Source of the DNA: Muscardinus avellanarius
Taxonomy: Eukaryota > Chordata > Mammalia > Rodentia > Gliridae
Direction: 5' to 3'
Assembly: GCA_963383645.1 (NCBI GenBank)
Contig: OY726573.1
Coordinates: forward strand, 21,480,345 to 21,544,344
Length of the DNA: 64,000 nucleotides
Shown piece after piece: positions 1 through 10,780 of this stretch. Made by a program: the position numbers and the translations under genes. The notes beneath the pieces are model-generated. The model saw only the letters and a list, made by a program, of their open reading frames with translations, was not told the DNA's origin and searched no databases. The number at the start of each line of letters is the position of its first letter. Position 1 is the first letter of the stretch.

Positions 1-85
1 AATAGGGCAGGGGGTGTAGCTTGGAGGTCAAATGCCCCGGGTTCCATTCCCAGACCCGCAAAAAAAAAAAAAAAAAAAAAAAAAA
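1..85 (+). mobile_element. SINE right half (ID-like), cut by window edge
   Basis: GGGCAGGGGGTGTAGCTTGG followed by GGTTCCATTCCCAGACCCGC and a poly(A) run is the tRNA/ID-like right half of the C-form dimeric SINE. The left half lies outside the window. Confidence 0.85.
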
Positions 86-600
86 GAATGTGCGAAAACT
101 AGGGAGAAATGGGTTAACAGGAGGAACTCTAAATGAAGAAGGGATCCTGTAGAGGTGACCTGTCTGAGGGGATGGGAGGGGGGAAGAGGGGAACTCTTTA
201 AAGCACATGATGTACTTAAACTAATATATCAAAGTCAATCAGGAAACCAAGCATAGGAGGGAGGGAGGGAGAGGGAAGGGGTTAGCGATTGGGTAAGGGC
301 TGACTGGGTGATGTGTGCATGTATATCTCCACAAGTTTTTTATCCCATTAAGATGTTTGACTACGCCAGGCATGGTGACACATGCTTGTAATCCCCACGC
401 TTGGGAGGTGGAGACAGGAGGATCGCGCAGTTTCTAAGCCAGCCTCACTGGCTTAAGAGACCCTGTTTCTGAATAAAAATATAAAATAGGCCTGGGAGTG
501 TAGCCTGGAGGTAGAAGGGTTCCATTCCCAGTACCACCAAAAAAAAAAAAAATGTATGACAACAGTGCACCAATAAAAATTTATTTGAAAAAAAAAAGAA
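86..600 (+). mobile_element. possible L1 3' UTR/tail interrupted by an H-form SINE
   Basis: 86-360 is not SINE. It contains a polypurine G-run (GGGAGGGAGGGAGAGGG near 258-280) and resumes after the SINE at 366-552. It ends at CAATAAAAATTTATTTG followed by A10 (573-597). A G-rich tract upstream of AATAAA and poly(A) is typical of mammalian L1 3' ends; a processed transcript is the alternative. The SINE flanks GATGTTTGACTA and AATGTATGACAA look like a decayed target duplication. Confidence 0.4.
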
Positions 601-625
601 GTGTATACAACACACCCAGCTGAGA

Positions 626-1255
626 TCTAGCCGCCTTTGTATATGTGTGTGGTACTAGAGATTGAACTGAGGAGCATTCTACCTCTGAGTTATATTTGCA
701 GCCCTGTTTTTCATTTTATTTGTTTATTTTTTGTGGTTCTGGGGATTGAACTTGGGTATTCTGAGTAATCCTGTAGACCATTTTATTTTTATTTTTTGTG
801 GTACTGGGGATGGAACCCAGGGGCATTCTACCACAAGCTATATCCCCAGCCTTGTTTTTTGTTCTTAATTTTGAAACAGTGTCTCACTGAATTGCAAAGG
901 GCCTCACTAAGTAGCTGAGGCTGTGCTTGAACCACCACCATCTTGTCTCTGCCTCCAAAATGCTGGGATTACAAGCATGTGTCACCACGCCCAGCTGTAG
1001 ACTGATTTTATTTTTTATTTGAAACAGTCTCTGAAATCCTGAGGCTGGCCTTGATCTATGCTGCTCCTGTCTCAGCCTCCCAAATATTGGGATTACAAGC
1101 ATCTACCACCACACCCAGCTTTATTTTTTATTTTGAAACAGGGTCTTGGTAAGTTTCTGAGGACCTAACTAAATTGCAGAGGCTTTGAATCTGCAATCTT
1201 GTAATGTTTCCCAAGTACTGGGATCACAGGCATGCACAACCATAACCTGCTTAGA
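626..1255 (-). mobile_element. run of reverse-strand SINE pieces
   Basis: Two isolated ID-like right halves (~641-710, ~735-778) are followed by a full dimer (~796-996) and two 7SL-half copies (~997-1122, ~1123-1255). Each 7SL half ends with the complement of GCTGGGCGTGGTGGC. Confidence 0.8.
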
Positions 1256-1269
1256 TCTACCCCCAGTCT

Positions 1270-1315
1270 TATTTGTTTGTTTGTTTGTTTGTTTGTTTGT
1301 CTGTTTGTTTTTGCA
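1270..1315. repeat. (TTTG)n microsatellite
   Basis: About ten tandem TTTG units with one TCTG variant. They abut the right half of a reverse-strand SINE, so they are probably its expanded A-rich tail. Confidence 0.85.
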
Positions 1316-1850
1316 GTACTAGGGATGGAACTCAGGGGCATTCTATCTCTGAGCTACCCCCCCCCAGCCCTATTTTATATTCTTTTTTTTTTTTTTTTTT
1401 TTGGTGGTACTGGGGTTCCTGGAAGCCCTTCTACCTCCGGGCTACACTCCCAGACCTCTTTTTACATTTTTATATTTGGAAACAGGGTCTCCTAAGCCAG
1501 CGCGCGCGGCTGGCTTCGAACCCGCGCGATCCTCCTGTCTCTGCCTCCCAAGCGCGGGGATTACAAGCGTGCGCCACCACGCCCGGCCTAGATTCTTTAT
1601 TTTGAAACAGGGTCTCACTGAGTTGCAAAGGGCCTCACTAAGTAGCTGAGGCTGTCTTCAAACTGAGATCCTCCTGTCTCAGCCTCCAAAATGCTGGGAT
1701 TACAGGCATGCGCCACCATGCCCGACTCAGTCCTTTTATTTTTGAAACAGGGGCTCACTGAGTTGCTAAGGGCCTCACTAAATAGTAGCTGAGGCTGTCC
1801 ATGAACCTTTATCCTCTGGTCTCCGCCTCCCAAGCTGGGAGTAGTAGAGC
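1311..1850 (-). mobile_element. nested reverse-strand SINEs (H form inside a C/B-form copy) plus a monomer
   Basis: The outer copy is split into 1311-1380 and 1589-1728. The inner, H-form copy (1404-1588) has the hairpin AAGCCAGC/GCTGGCTT at ~1493-1515 and intact CpGs, so it is young. A further 7SL-half copy occupies ~1729-1850. Confidence 0.85.
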
Positions 1851-2310
1851 AGGAGTCATTCTGGGGGAATGAACAGGTTAACAATAGCTTATTTTGTGAC
1901 ACTGGATCTGTTCAACAAACAACAAAGACTGATGGAATGAATAAATTGTTAATTTCCATGTCATATCTCATTTAGTTCCTAGGCCTCCTTGTGGTCTTGG
2001 AAATTAGAATAAAAAAAGATCTTGCCTGTGTTCAGGATTTTTAATATCCCAGGGTACTAATATAACCTACATACTTAATTAGCAGAGTTGGGAGACTAGA
2101 CTTTGTCCTACAAAAGGATTTCTAATACACTAATGTCTGCACGTTCTTAGAAGCAAAAAGTAAACACTCATTTTACTGACAAAGTCTGTGAATTATCTTT
2201 CATCAATTTTCAGTTGATTTCCACTGATTAGACTTGCCTCTGCTTGATGTCTTCCGTGTTGAGGAGGATATAGTTACTCACTTATAAATTATGTTCATCA
2301 CAGTCAGCAT
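1851..2310 (+). other. METTL16 intron, single-copy, nothing recognised
   Basis: AT-rich sequence with no SINE, no convincing exon and no low-complexity tract. Confidence 0.6.
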
Positions 2311-3090
2311 GTATAAACTGGACATGGTGGCATACATCTGTAATTCCAGTACTTAAGAGACTGAGATTGGAGAATCACAGGTTCACAGCCAGCCTCAGCA
2401 ATTTAGCAAGGCCCTCAGCAACTTAGTAAGACACTGTTTCAAAATAAATAAGCTGGGTGTGGTAGCACAGGTTTATAATCCAGTACTTGGGATTGCAGTT
2501 TCTTGGCCAACCTCAACTACTTAACTGAGGCCCTCCACAACTAAGTAAGACCCTGTTTCAAAGTAAAGAGTGAAAAGTAATGCTGAGGATATAGCTCAGA
2601 GGTAGAATGCCCCTGGGGCTGGACAGGTGGCGCACGCTTGTGATCCCAGCATTTGTGAGGATGAGACCCGAGGATCGTGGTTCGTGGACAGCCTCAGCTA
2701 CCTATTAAGGCCGTCCGCAACTTAGTGAGACCCTGTTTCAAAATAAAGAACAAAGCCAGGCGTGGTGGCGCACACTTTTAATCCCCGTGCTTGGGAGGCA
2801 GAGACAGGAGGATCACGCAGGTTCGAAGCCAGCCACGCGCGCTGGCTTAGGAGACCCTGTTTCCTAAGCCAGCCACGCGCGCTGGCTTAGGAGACCCTGT
2901 TTCCAAATAAAAATGTAAAAATAGGTCTGGGAGTGTAGCCCGGAGGTAGAAGGGCTTCCAGGAACCCTAGTACCACCAAAAAAATAAAATAAATAAATAA
3001 AGAACAACAACAACAAAAAAGAATGCCCCGGGGTTCCATTCTCCAGTACTACAAAATTAAAATAGGGTTGTAGCTCAGAGGTTGAATGTA
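2311..3090 (+). mobile_element. cluster of forward SINEs, nested, with internal duplication
   Basis: Copies start near 2317, 2451, 2613 and 2756. The last is H form and interrupts the A-rich linker of the 2613 copy. Inside it, 38 bp (2827-2864) are repeated at 2867-2904. Outer right-half remnants reappear at ~3020-3050. Confidence 0.8.
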
Positions 3091-3146
3091 TCCTTCCCTA
3101 ATATACCTATGTATAAATTATATATATATATATTCCCCCCCCCCCC

Positions 3147-3324
3147 CAGTACTGGGGTTTGAACCCAGAGGCATTCTACCTCCGAACTATATCCCAGTGC
3201 TATTTTTATTCTCTATTTTGAAACAGGGCTTCACTAAGTTAGTTTAAGCTGTCCACAGACTGCGATCCTCCTGTCTCAGCCTCCCAAATGCTGGTTTTAC
3301 AAGCATGCACCACCATGCCTGGCT
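3147..3324 (-). mobile_element. dimeric SINE
   Basis: CAGTACTGGGGTTTGAACCC at the left and CACCACCATGCCTGGC at the right mark a full reverse-strand copy. It is preceded by short (TA)n and C-run sequence. Confidence 0.85.
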
Positions 3325-3505
3325 TATATATAAATATTTTTGAATAATGGGAATTGTTTATATAAACAACTGTTTGAAGGCCCAATGAAAAAATTAATTT
3401 TATTGCTATTTCTCTTGCCCCAGATGTTTTATGAAGCTATGTGATGAATGCTTAAGCTATAGTGCTGTTTTTTAGTGGTTGTTGTCATAGTTGAAAATAT
3501 TCAGG
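3325..3505 (+). other. intron, nothing recognised
   Basis: AT-rich non-SINE sequence with no recognisable element. Confidence 0.5.
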
Positions 3506-3592
3506 CCAGGAGTGGGTGGCAGGTGATCTGGGTTTGCAGCCAGCCTCAGCTACTTAGTGAGGCCCCCTGCAACTTAGACCCAGTTAATAATA

Positions 3593-3623
<31 letters not shown>

Positions 3624-3917
3624 TGGGGCTGGGGGTATAGCTCGGAGATAGAATGCTCCAAGGTTCAATCCCCAATACTGGAAAAGAAAAAAAAAAGAAG
3701 AAAATATCCTGGTTTGGGCCAGGCATGGTGGCACACACTAGTAATCCCAGTACTCGGGAGGCTGAAAGGAGGATCGCAGATTTGCATCCAGCTTCAGCAC
3801 CTTAGTAAGGCCATTTGCAGCTTAGTGGAACCCTATTTTTAAGTAAAAGAATAAAATAGGTCTGAGGATATAGCTCAGAGGTAGAATGCCCCTGGGTTCA
3901 AGCCCCAGTACCACCAC
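3506..3917 (+). mobile_element. two forward SINEs
   Basis: 3506-3685 is an internally shortened copy with a 24-A linker. 3718-3917 is a complete copy ending GGTTCAAGCCCCAGTACC. Confidence 0.8.
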
Positions 3918-4019
3918 CAAAAAAAGAAAATATCCTGCTTTGGTTATCAACAGAATTGGCTCTCTGTCATAGAAAGCAGGTACGCTTTGAACCAAGGACT
4001 TCCAACTTTTGTATTTTGG

Positions 4020-4108
4020 GCAGTGCTAGCAATTGAACCCAAGACCTCTACATACCAGGCAAGTGATCTACATCCCCAGCCTTCTCTGTTTTCTTTTCTT
4101 TCTTTCGT

Positions 4109-4159
<51 letters not shown>

Positions 4160-4355
4160 GTTACTGGGGATTGAACACGGGCATCCTACCCCTGAACTAC
4201 AGCCCCAGCCCTATATTTTATTCTTTATTTTCAAATAGTGTCTCACTAAATTGGGAGGGCCTCACTAAGTAGCTAAGGCTGCTTATAAAGGTGTGATCAT
4301 CCTGTCTTATCCTCCCCAGTACTGGATTACAAGCGTTCGTCACTAGACCTAGCTG
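4020..4355 (-). mobile_element. old standalone ID element, (TG)n tract and SINE
   Basis: 4020-4082 is the complement of a tRNA-Ala-like ID copy that keeps the anticodon-arm region missing from the dimeric SINE. (TG)n follows at ~4111-4157, then a reverse-strand dimeric SINE at 4161-4355. Confidence 0.75.
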
Positions 4356-4979
4356 TAACTCAGTTTTATTAGAGAATCCCTGGGTTCAGTTCAAAATACT
4401 GCAAAGAAAGAAACAAACTGCATAAATTGAAACTATGCAATTTAATATGCCCCGCCCCCTTTTAATTTTTGCTGTACTGGGGATTGACTGATTCTGCACA
4501 GTTCAAAGGCATTCTCAACTGCCTAGTGAGGTTCTCTCCAACTTAAACTCTGTTTCAAAATAAAGAATAAAAATTAGGGGCCGGGAGTGTACCCTGGAGG
4601 TAGAAAGGTTTCCAAGAACCCCAGTACCACCCAAAAAAAAAAAAAAAAAAAATTAGAGACCGGCGTGGTGATGCACACTTGTAATCCCCGTGCTTGGGAG
4701 GCGGAGACAGGAGGATTGCGCAGGTTCGAAGCTAGCCTTGCTGGCTTAAGAGACCCTGTTTCCAAATAAAAATATAAAATAGGTCTGGGAGTGTAGCCCG
4801 GAGGTAGGTTTCCAGGAACCCCAGTGCCACCCAAAAAGGCAGGGGGAGGGGGGGCTAGGGATGTAGTTCAGTGGTAGAATGCCCATGGATTCCATCTCCA
4901 GTACCCCCATAAGAAAAGAAAAAAAAAAATTGAGTTAAAGTAAGGTTTTTTCTTTTCCTTTTTTTCTTCTTCTTCTTCT

Positions 4980-5025
<46 letters not shown>

Positions 5026-5360
5026 GAGTACTGGGAATGGAACCCAGGGGTAGCCTACCTCCAAGCTACACCCCCAGCCCTATTTTGTTATTTATTGTTT
5101 ATTTATTTATTTTGCGGTACTGAGGATGTAGCCCAGGGGCATTCTTCCTCTGAGCTACACCCCCAGCCTTAATTTTTATTCTTTATTTTGAAACAGATTC
5201 TCACTAAGTTGCTGAAGACATCACTAAGTAGCTGAAGCTGGCAATCCTCCTGTTTCATCCTCTCAAAAACCACCACTCTGGTTCCCCAGGCTTGTTTTTA
5301 CTTGTGATCTTCTTGCTTCAGCCTCTGAATAGCTAGACCTATAGGCATATGCCTATTCCA
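4356..5360. mobile_element. SINE fragments in both orientations with a long poly(T)
   Basis: Forward pieces lie at 4520-4652, 4662-4832 (H form nested in the linker region) and 4850-4910. Reverse pieces lie at 5025-5090, 5115-5165 and 5165-5360. T42 at ~4983-5024 is the tail of the reverse copy at 5025. Confidence 0.75.
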
Positions 5361-5399
5361 TTCTTAATTATGATTTTCAAAGAATTTTAATTTCAGATG

Positions 5400-5630
5400 A
5401 TGGTAATGATAATAGTAAAATAAGGTCAACATTTGTAAAATAGTTACTAAACGTAAAAAGCGTTATGTTGAGTTCTTTTCACAGATCAGGACACAGAAAC
5501 ACTGTGATATAGGTGCTACTACCCTCATTTTATAGCTGAGGAAACAGTCTCAGAGAGATATGTAATTTCTCCAAAGCCATTTTGCTAAGTAAGGGGACAG
5601 TCAGAAAGGAATTGAAATAGAGGCACGCTT
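5400..5630 (-). mobile_element. MIR element (ancient tRNA-derived SINE)
   Basis: CATTTTATAGCTGAGGAAAC, then CTCAGAGAGATATGTAATTT and a decayed GTCA-like region, match the MIR core read on the reverse strand. The divergence fits its pre-rodent age. Confidence 0.8.
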
Positions 5631-5870
5631 AATCTCTATGTATGGAATATGTAGTGTTTGGGGTGGAAAATTATACGTCCTTATGTAGGCTTTGAGGAAG
5701 CTAAACATCCCTGGGAGCGTGCTGCTTTGCTGAATGATGTATATAATTACTTACATCTGATTTCTGATATTCAAATAAGCCTTTGGTAATGCTTGGCTGC
5801 CACAGTGCTTGTCCATCATAGTGAATGTTACTAATCAGTTTTTCTTCCCTTTTTTTTTTTCATTTCTCAG

Positions 5871-6070
5871 TCTTAATTTTAAAGATCCTGAAGCGGTCCG
5901 AGCTCTTACTTGTACTCTCCTGAAGGAAGATTTTGGGCTTTCTATTGATATTCCATTGGAGAGACTCATTCCTACTGTTCCTTTAAGACTCAATTATATT
6001 CATTGGGTGGAAGATCTGATTGGTCACCAGGAGTCTGACAAAAGTACTCTCCGAAGAGGAATTGACATAG
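5871..6070 (+). CDS. METTL16: METTL16 exon, residues ~43-110 (methyltransferase domain, N-terminal part)
   Basis: A polypyrimidine tract ending TTTCTCAG precedes the exon, and the donor is ATAG|GTATAT. The first base completes a Ser codon begun in the missing upstream exon. The translation runs LNFKDPEAVRALTCTLLKED and on to RLNYIHWVEDLIGH and RGIDIG, the start of the SAM-binding Rossmann fold (glycine-rich motif I continues in the next exon). The exon is 200 bp and ends after the first base of Gly110. The ATG upstream at 5809 lies in the intron and is not the start. Confidence 0.96.
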
Positions 6071-6287
6071 GTATATAATTTTGAATTCTTTTTGAGCTAA
6101 AAAGTTTCATTTTGTTTTGCAAGATCAAATTCTTGAATGAAGTTGACCAAAGGTACTGCAGTTATGTTGTTATGCTGTTATGTCTGGTTATTATCTTTAC
6201 TTTGAATCATTTGATGTTAAAGACATCATTCTGAGATTTTGAAGCATTGACCAGGTTTGTTTGTTTGTTTGTTTGTTTGTTTGTTTT

Positions 6288-7525
6288 TGTGGTGCTGGGG
6301 ATGAAACCCAGAGGCGTTCTACCTTCAGGCTATACTCCCAGACCTATTTTCTGTTTTATTTGAAAACAAGGCCTCACTAAGTTGCTGAGAGCCTCACTAA
6401 GTAGCTGCGGCTGGCTTCAAACCTGTGCAATCCTCCTGTCTCAGCCTCCCAATTACTAGGATTACAAATGTGCGTCACCACACACGCCCAGCTGAAGCAA
6501 TGACCAGTTAATAAGAGATCATTGGGCCTGAATACTTCAGGAATCTCTTGAGTAATTATTTGTATAGGGTATTTAATTCAAAATTAAAGAAGCTGGGTGG
6601 GACAGTGCAGGCTTGTAATCCCAGTACTTGGGAGGCTAGGACAGGGGGACCACTGGTTTGTGACCGGCCACAGATACTTAGGCCTTCTGTAATTTAGTGA
6701 GACCCTGTTTCAAAATAAAGAATAAAAAATAGGCCGGGCATGGTGGCACACACTTGTAACCCCCGTACTTGGGAGGCTGGGACAGGAGGATCGTGCAGGT
6801 TCAAAACTAGCCTTAGCTACTTAGAGAGGCTCTCAGCAACTTAGTAAGACTCTGTTTCCAAATAAAGTACAACATAGGTCTGGGAGCATAGCCCAGAGGT
6901 AGAAGGCCCCTGGGTTTATCCCTAGTACCACAGACACACACACACACACACACAAAAATAAAATATAGGGCTACGGAGGCTGAGAGAGGAGGATGGAAAG
7001 TGCAGATAGCCTCAGCTACTTAGTGACGCCCTCCAAAATTTAGTGAGACTCTGTTTCAAAATTAAGAATAAAGGCCAGGCATGGTGGCACACACTTGTAA
7101 TCCCAGTACTTGGGAGGCTGAGACAGGAGGATTGCAGGTTTGAAGCCAGCCTCAGCATATTAGTGAGGCTTTCAGTAACTTGGTGAGACCTTGTTTCCAA
7201 ATAAAATATAAAATAGGTCTGGAGATGTAGTATGGAGATTAAAAGCCCCTGGGTTCCATCCCAGTACCACACACACACACCAAAAAAAAAAAAAATTAAA
7301 AAAAAAATTAAGAGTAAAAAGTAGGACAGCCGGGCATGGTGGCACATACTTGTAATCCCAGCATTTGGAAGGTTAAGACAGGAGGATCACATTTCATGGA
7401 CAGCCTCAGGTACTTAGTGAGGCCCTTTGCAACTCAGTGAGGCCCTATCTCTAAAGAGTAAAAAATCGGGCTGGGGGTGTAAATCGGAGGTAGAATGCCC
7501 CTGGGTTCCATCCCTGGTATTGACA
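6288..7525. mobile_element. SINE cluster in the intron after the first exon
   Basis: A reverse copy at 6288-6494, preceded by (TTTG)n at 6256-6287. Forward copies start near 6591, 6735, 6975, 7074 and 7327. The 7074 copy sits in the linker of the 6975 copy, flanked by AATTAAGAATAAA and AATTAAGAGTAAA. (CA)n lies at 6932-6954. Confidence 0.8.
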
Positions 7526-7559
7526 CCTCCCTCCCCCAAAAGAAAAAAGAGAGAAAGAT

Positions 7560-8516
7560 TTGAGTGATGGGAATGGAACCCAGGGGCATTCTACCTCCAA
7601 GCTACACCCCCAGTCTTATTCCCTTCCCTTCCGGTTCCTTCCTTCCCTTTCTTTCTCTCTTTCTTTCTGGAACCCAGGGTCATTCTACCTGCAAGTTACA
7701 TCCCCAGCCCTATTTTTATTATTTTTATTTTTATCTTTATTATTTTTTTCTTTTTTTCAGTACTGGGGGTAGAATTCTACCTCTGAGCTACATCCCTCGC
7801 CTAATTAATTAATTAATTTTGCGGGTCTATTTTGAAACCGCCTCAGCTACTTATTGAGGCCCTTTGCAACTCAGTGAGACTCTGTTTCAAAATAAAGAAT
7901 AAAAAATAGGGGTGAGGGTGTAGCTCAGAGGTAGAATGCCTCTGGGTTCCATCCCCAGTAAAGCAAAAAAAAAAAAAAAAGAAAAGAAAAAGCTGAGCGT
8001 GGTGGCACACAATTGTAATTCCAGCATTCAGGAGACTGAGATCAGAGGATTGCAGTTTGCGGACAAAATCAGCTACCTAGTGAGGCCCTCCACAACTTAG
8101 TAAGACACTTTCAAAAATAAAGAATAAAAAATAGGGCTGGGGGTGTAGCTCGGAGGTAGAATATCTCTGGGTTCCATCCCCAGTACTGCAAAAAAATTAA
8201 AAATAATAATAATAATAAAATAACAGAATTGAACCCAGGGACACTCAGAGCTCCACCCCAGCCCGATTTTTAATTCTTTGTTTTTCACTAAGTAGCTGCG
8301 GCTGGCTTCAAACCTGCAAGATCCTCCTGTCTCAGCTTTCCAAGCACTGGGATTACTAGCATACACCACCACACCCAGCTTGTTATTCTTTATTTTAAAA
8401 CAGAATCTAAGTTGCAGAAGGCCTCATAGTTGCTGAGGCTGGCCACAAACCTGTGATACTGCCGTCCTAGCCTTCCAAGTACTGGGATTGTAAGCATGTG
8501 AGCCACTATGCCCGGC
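7560..8516. mobile_element. SINE pieces, both orientations
   Basis: Three isolated reverse right halves (7560-7625, 7668-7715, 7757-7805) separated by CT-rich and T-rich runs. Forward copies at 7841-7965 and 7990-8195. Reverse copies at 8225-8382 and 8383-8516. Confidence 0.75.
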
Positions 8517-8659
8517 GGGTCTTTTCTCTTAATTCTGATTCTCTTCCTTTTTGTTCTCATTTCAGTGAATCTTATCACAATGCACTCTATCATCCTTGAT
8601 ATGTACTTCTCATTCTCACTGAGAATGTTCATCAGTGTTTTCTGTAGATTTTTTTCCCC

Positions 8660-8772
8660 TCCATTTTGAGACTGTGTCTTACTGCTAGGTCAAATTCCTG
8701 GGCTATAGTGGTCCTTATTGCCTCACCCTTCCTAGTAGTTGGACTACAAGTGCCCCTATTATGCTTGACTCC
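8660..8772 (-). mobile_element. old 7SL RNA-derived monomer (PB1/FLAM-like)
   Basis: GAGACTGTGTCTTACTGC, CAAATTCCTGGGCTATAGTG and TAGTTGGACTACAAGTGCCC follow the reverse complement of a generic 7SL/Alu-like monomer rather than the young SINE here, which lacks the CTGGGCT segment. It looks like a relic of the early 7SL SINE radiation. Confidence 0.6.
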
Positions 8773-8819
8773 TTGAAATATTTTTGGTTGTTTATATTTT
8801 TTGTTATTCATTCATTCAT

Positions 8820-9530
8820 TTGTTGTGGTACTGGGGATCGAACCCAGGGCCTCTCACATACTATGCATGTTCTCCACCATTGTACTGCTGAGCCACATTC
8901 CATACCCCCAGCTCCCTTAAATATTTCTTAAATCATCTATTTCTTTTTCTTCTTCTTTTTTTTTTTTTCCTTTTTCTTTGTGGTGCTGAGGTTTGAATTC
9001 AGGGACATTCTATCTCAGAGCTAAATTTCCCAGCCCTATTTTATTTTATTTGGAAACAGGGTCTCACTAAGTTGCAGAGGGCCTCACTAAGTAGCTGGGA
9101 CTGGCTGAGAACCTATAGTCCTATCTCAGCCTCCCAAGAACTGAGATTACAAGTGTGCATCACCATGCCTGATTCTGTCTGTCTGTTTTTTTGTTTGTTT
9201 TGAAATGATCTGGCCATGCTGCTGAACATATCATCAAGTTGCTGAGATTGGCCTTGAACCTGTGATCTTCCCTTTTCAGCCTCCAAAATATTGGGATTGC
9301 AAGTATTTGCCACTGTGCTGGGATTGCACTTGTCTTTTACTTTTTCTAAAAGGTATTATGACTTGAGAGGCTGAGACAGGAGGAGTGCAAGTTCAGAGCC
9401 AGCCTTAGCAAATTAACAAGTCTCTGAGCAACTTAGTGAGACCCTGTTGTATTGCTCTAAGGTAGAATGCCCCTGGGTTCCATCCAGAGCAAAAAATAAA
9501 AAATAATATAAAAATAATATAAAAGGTGTT
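8820..9530. mobile_element. ID element and SINEs
   Basis: 8820-8912 is an old reverse ID copy. 8970-9173 is a reverse dimer and 9174-9330 a reverse 7SL half. ~9365-9500 is a 5'-truncated forward copy with a shortened right half. Confidence 0.75.
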
Positions 9531-9778
9531 ATGGCGTGGGCCTTTGCACATGTTATTCCCTGGACCTGGGATTTCCCCCATCTTCATACTTTTAAATTCC
9601 AGCCTTTTTTTTTTTCCCTCAGAAAGGCTTTCTTTGTCAGTTTGGTTATAAGCAGTGTTCAGAAACCTTATTTCTTTATCATGACATTTACATGTTATTT
9701 TCTGCAACTAAAAAAGTACAGTGGCTATTAATTTTTGGCTGTTAGAGTATCTCACGGCCTAGCAAAATTTCTGGCATA

Positions 9779-10037
9779 CACCGGGCATGGTGACACACGC
9801 TTGTAATCCCCGCACGTGTGAGGCGGAGACAGGAGGATCACGCAGGTTCGAAGCCAGCCATACTGGCTTAAGAGACTGTTTCCAAATGAAAATAAAAAAA
9901 TAGGTGTCTGGGAGTATAGTCCGGAGGTAGAAGGGTATCCAGGAACCCCAGTACCAACAACAACAACAAAAATCTGGCATATAGTACATATAGTGGGTAA
10001 ACCAACAAATGATTTGTTGAATGTTGCTGGATAAATG

Positions 10038-10080
<43 letters not shown>

Positions 10081-10136
10081 TGCTAGGGATTGAATCGGGG
10101 CATTCTGCCGCTGAGCCATAACTGCAGTTTGAGTTA

Positions 10137-10177
<41 letters not shown>

Positions 10178-10780
10178 GTGGTGGTGGTTGTTGTACTGGG
10201 GGTGGGACCCAGGGGCTTTTCTACCTCCAGGCTATACTCCCAGACCTATTTTATTATACTTTTTTTAGAAACAGGGTCTCTCTAAGTTGCTGAGAGCCTC
10301 ACTAAGTAGCTGAGGCTGGTGTGTGATCCTCCTGTCTTCAGCTTCCCAAGTGCTGGGATTATAAGCGTGCACCACCACACCCGGCCTGTTTTTATTTTTC
10401 TGAAACAGGGTCTGACAAAGTTGCAGAATGGTCTGACAAAGTTGCAGAATGCCTCCGTAGCTGAGGTTGGCCATAAACCCGGATTCCTGTCTCATCCTCT
10501 CAAGTACTGGGATTACAAGCTTGGCCCACCACACCCTGCTTTTTTCATTCTTTTTTCTTCTTCTTCTTCTTCTTTTTGCAGTACCGGGGATGGAACCCAG
10601 AGGCATTCTACCTCTGAGCTACACCTTCAGCCCTATTTTTTATACTTTATCTTGAAGCAGAGTCTCACTGAGTTTCAAAGGGCCTCACTAAGTAACTGAG
10701 ACTGTCTTTGAACCTCCTCAATCCTCCAGTCTCAGCCTCCCAAATGCTGGGATTACAAGTGTGTGCCACCATGCCCGGCT
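9779..10780. mobile_element. SINE cluster with long poly(T) tails
   Basis: A forward H-form copy at 9779-9960. Reverse pieces at 10078-10125, 10170-10385, 10386-10540 and 10571-10780. T39 (10040-10078) and T36 (10141-10176) are unusually long tails, suggesting recent insertion. A 21-bp tandem duplication (GTCTGACAAAGTTGCAGAAT) starts at 10411 and 10432. Confidence 0.8.

Noticed and set aside
4033..4272. Many 60-110 codon frames with motifs such as MEPRGILPLSYTPSP or ACNPSIWEAETGG
   Set aside because: These are translations of the SINE right and left halves in either orientation and recur throughout the window.
1..5870. Upstream METTL16 exon encoding residues 1-42
   Set aside because: No block coding for the expected N-terminus was seen between the SINEs; it must lie left of the window.
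5809..6078. 89-codon frame with its own ATG as a complete small gene
   Set aside because: Its first 20 codons are polypyrimidine tract and splice acceptor, and its end runs past the donor. Only 5871-6070 is METTL16 exon.
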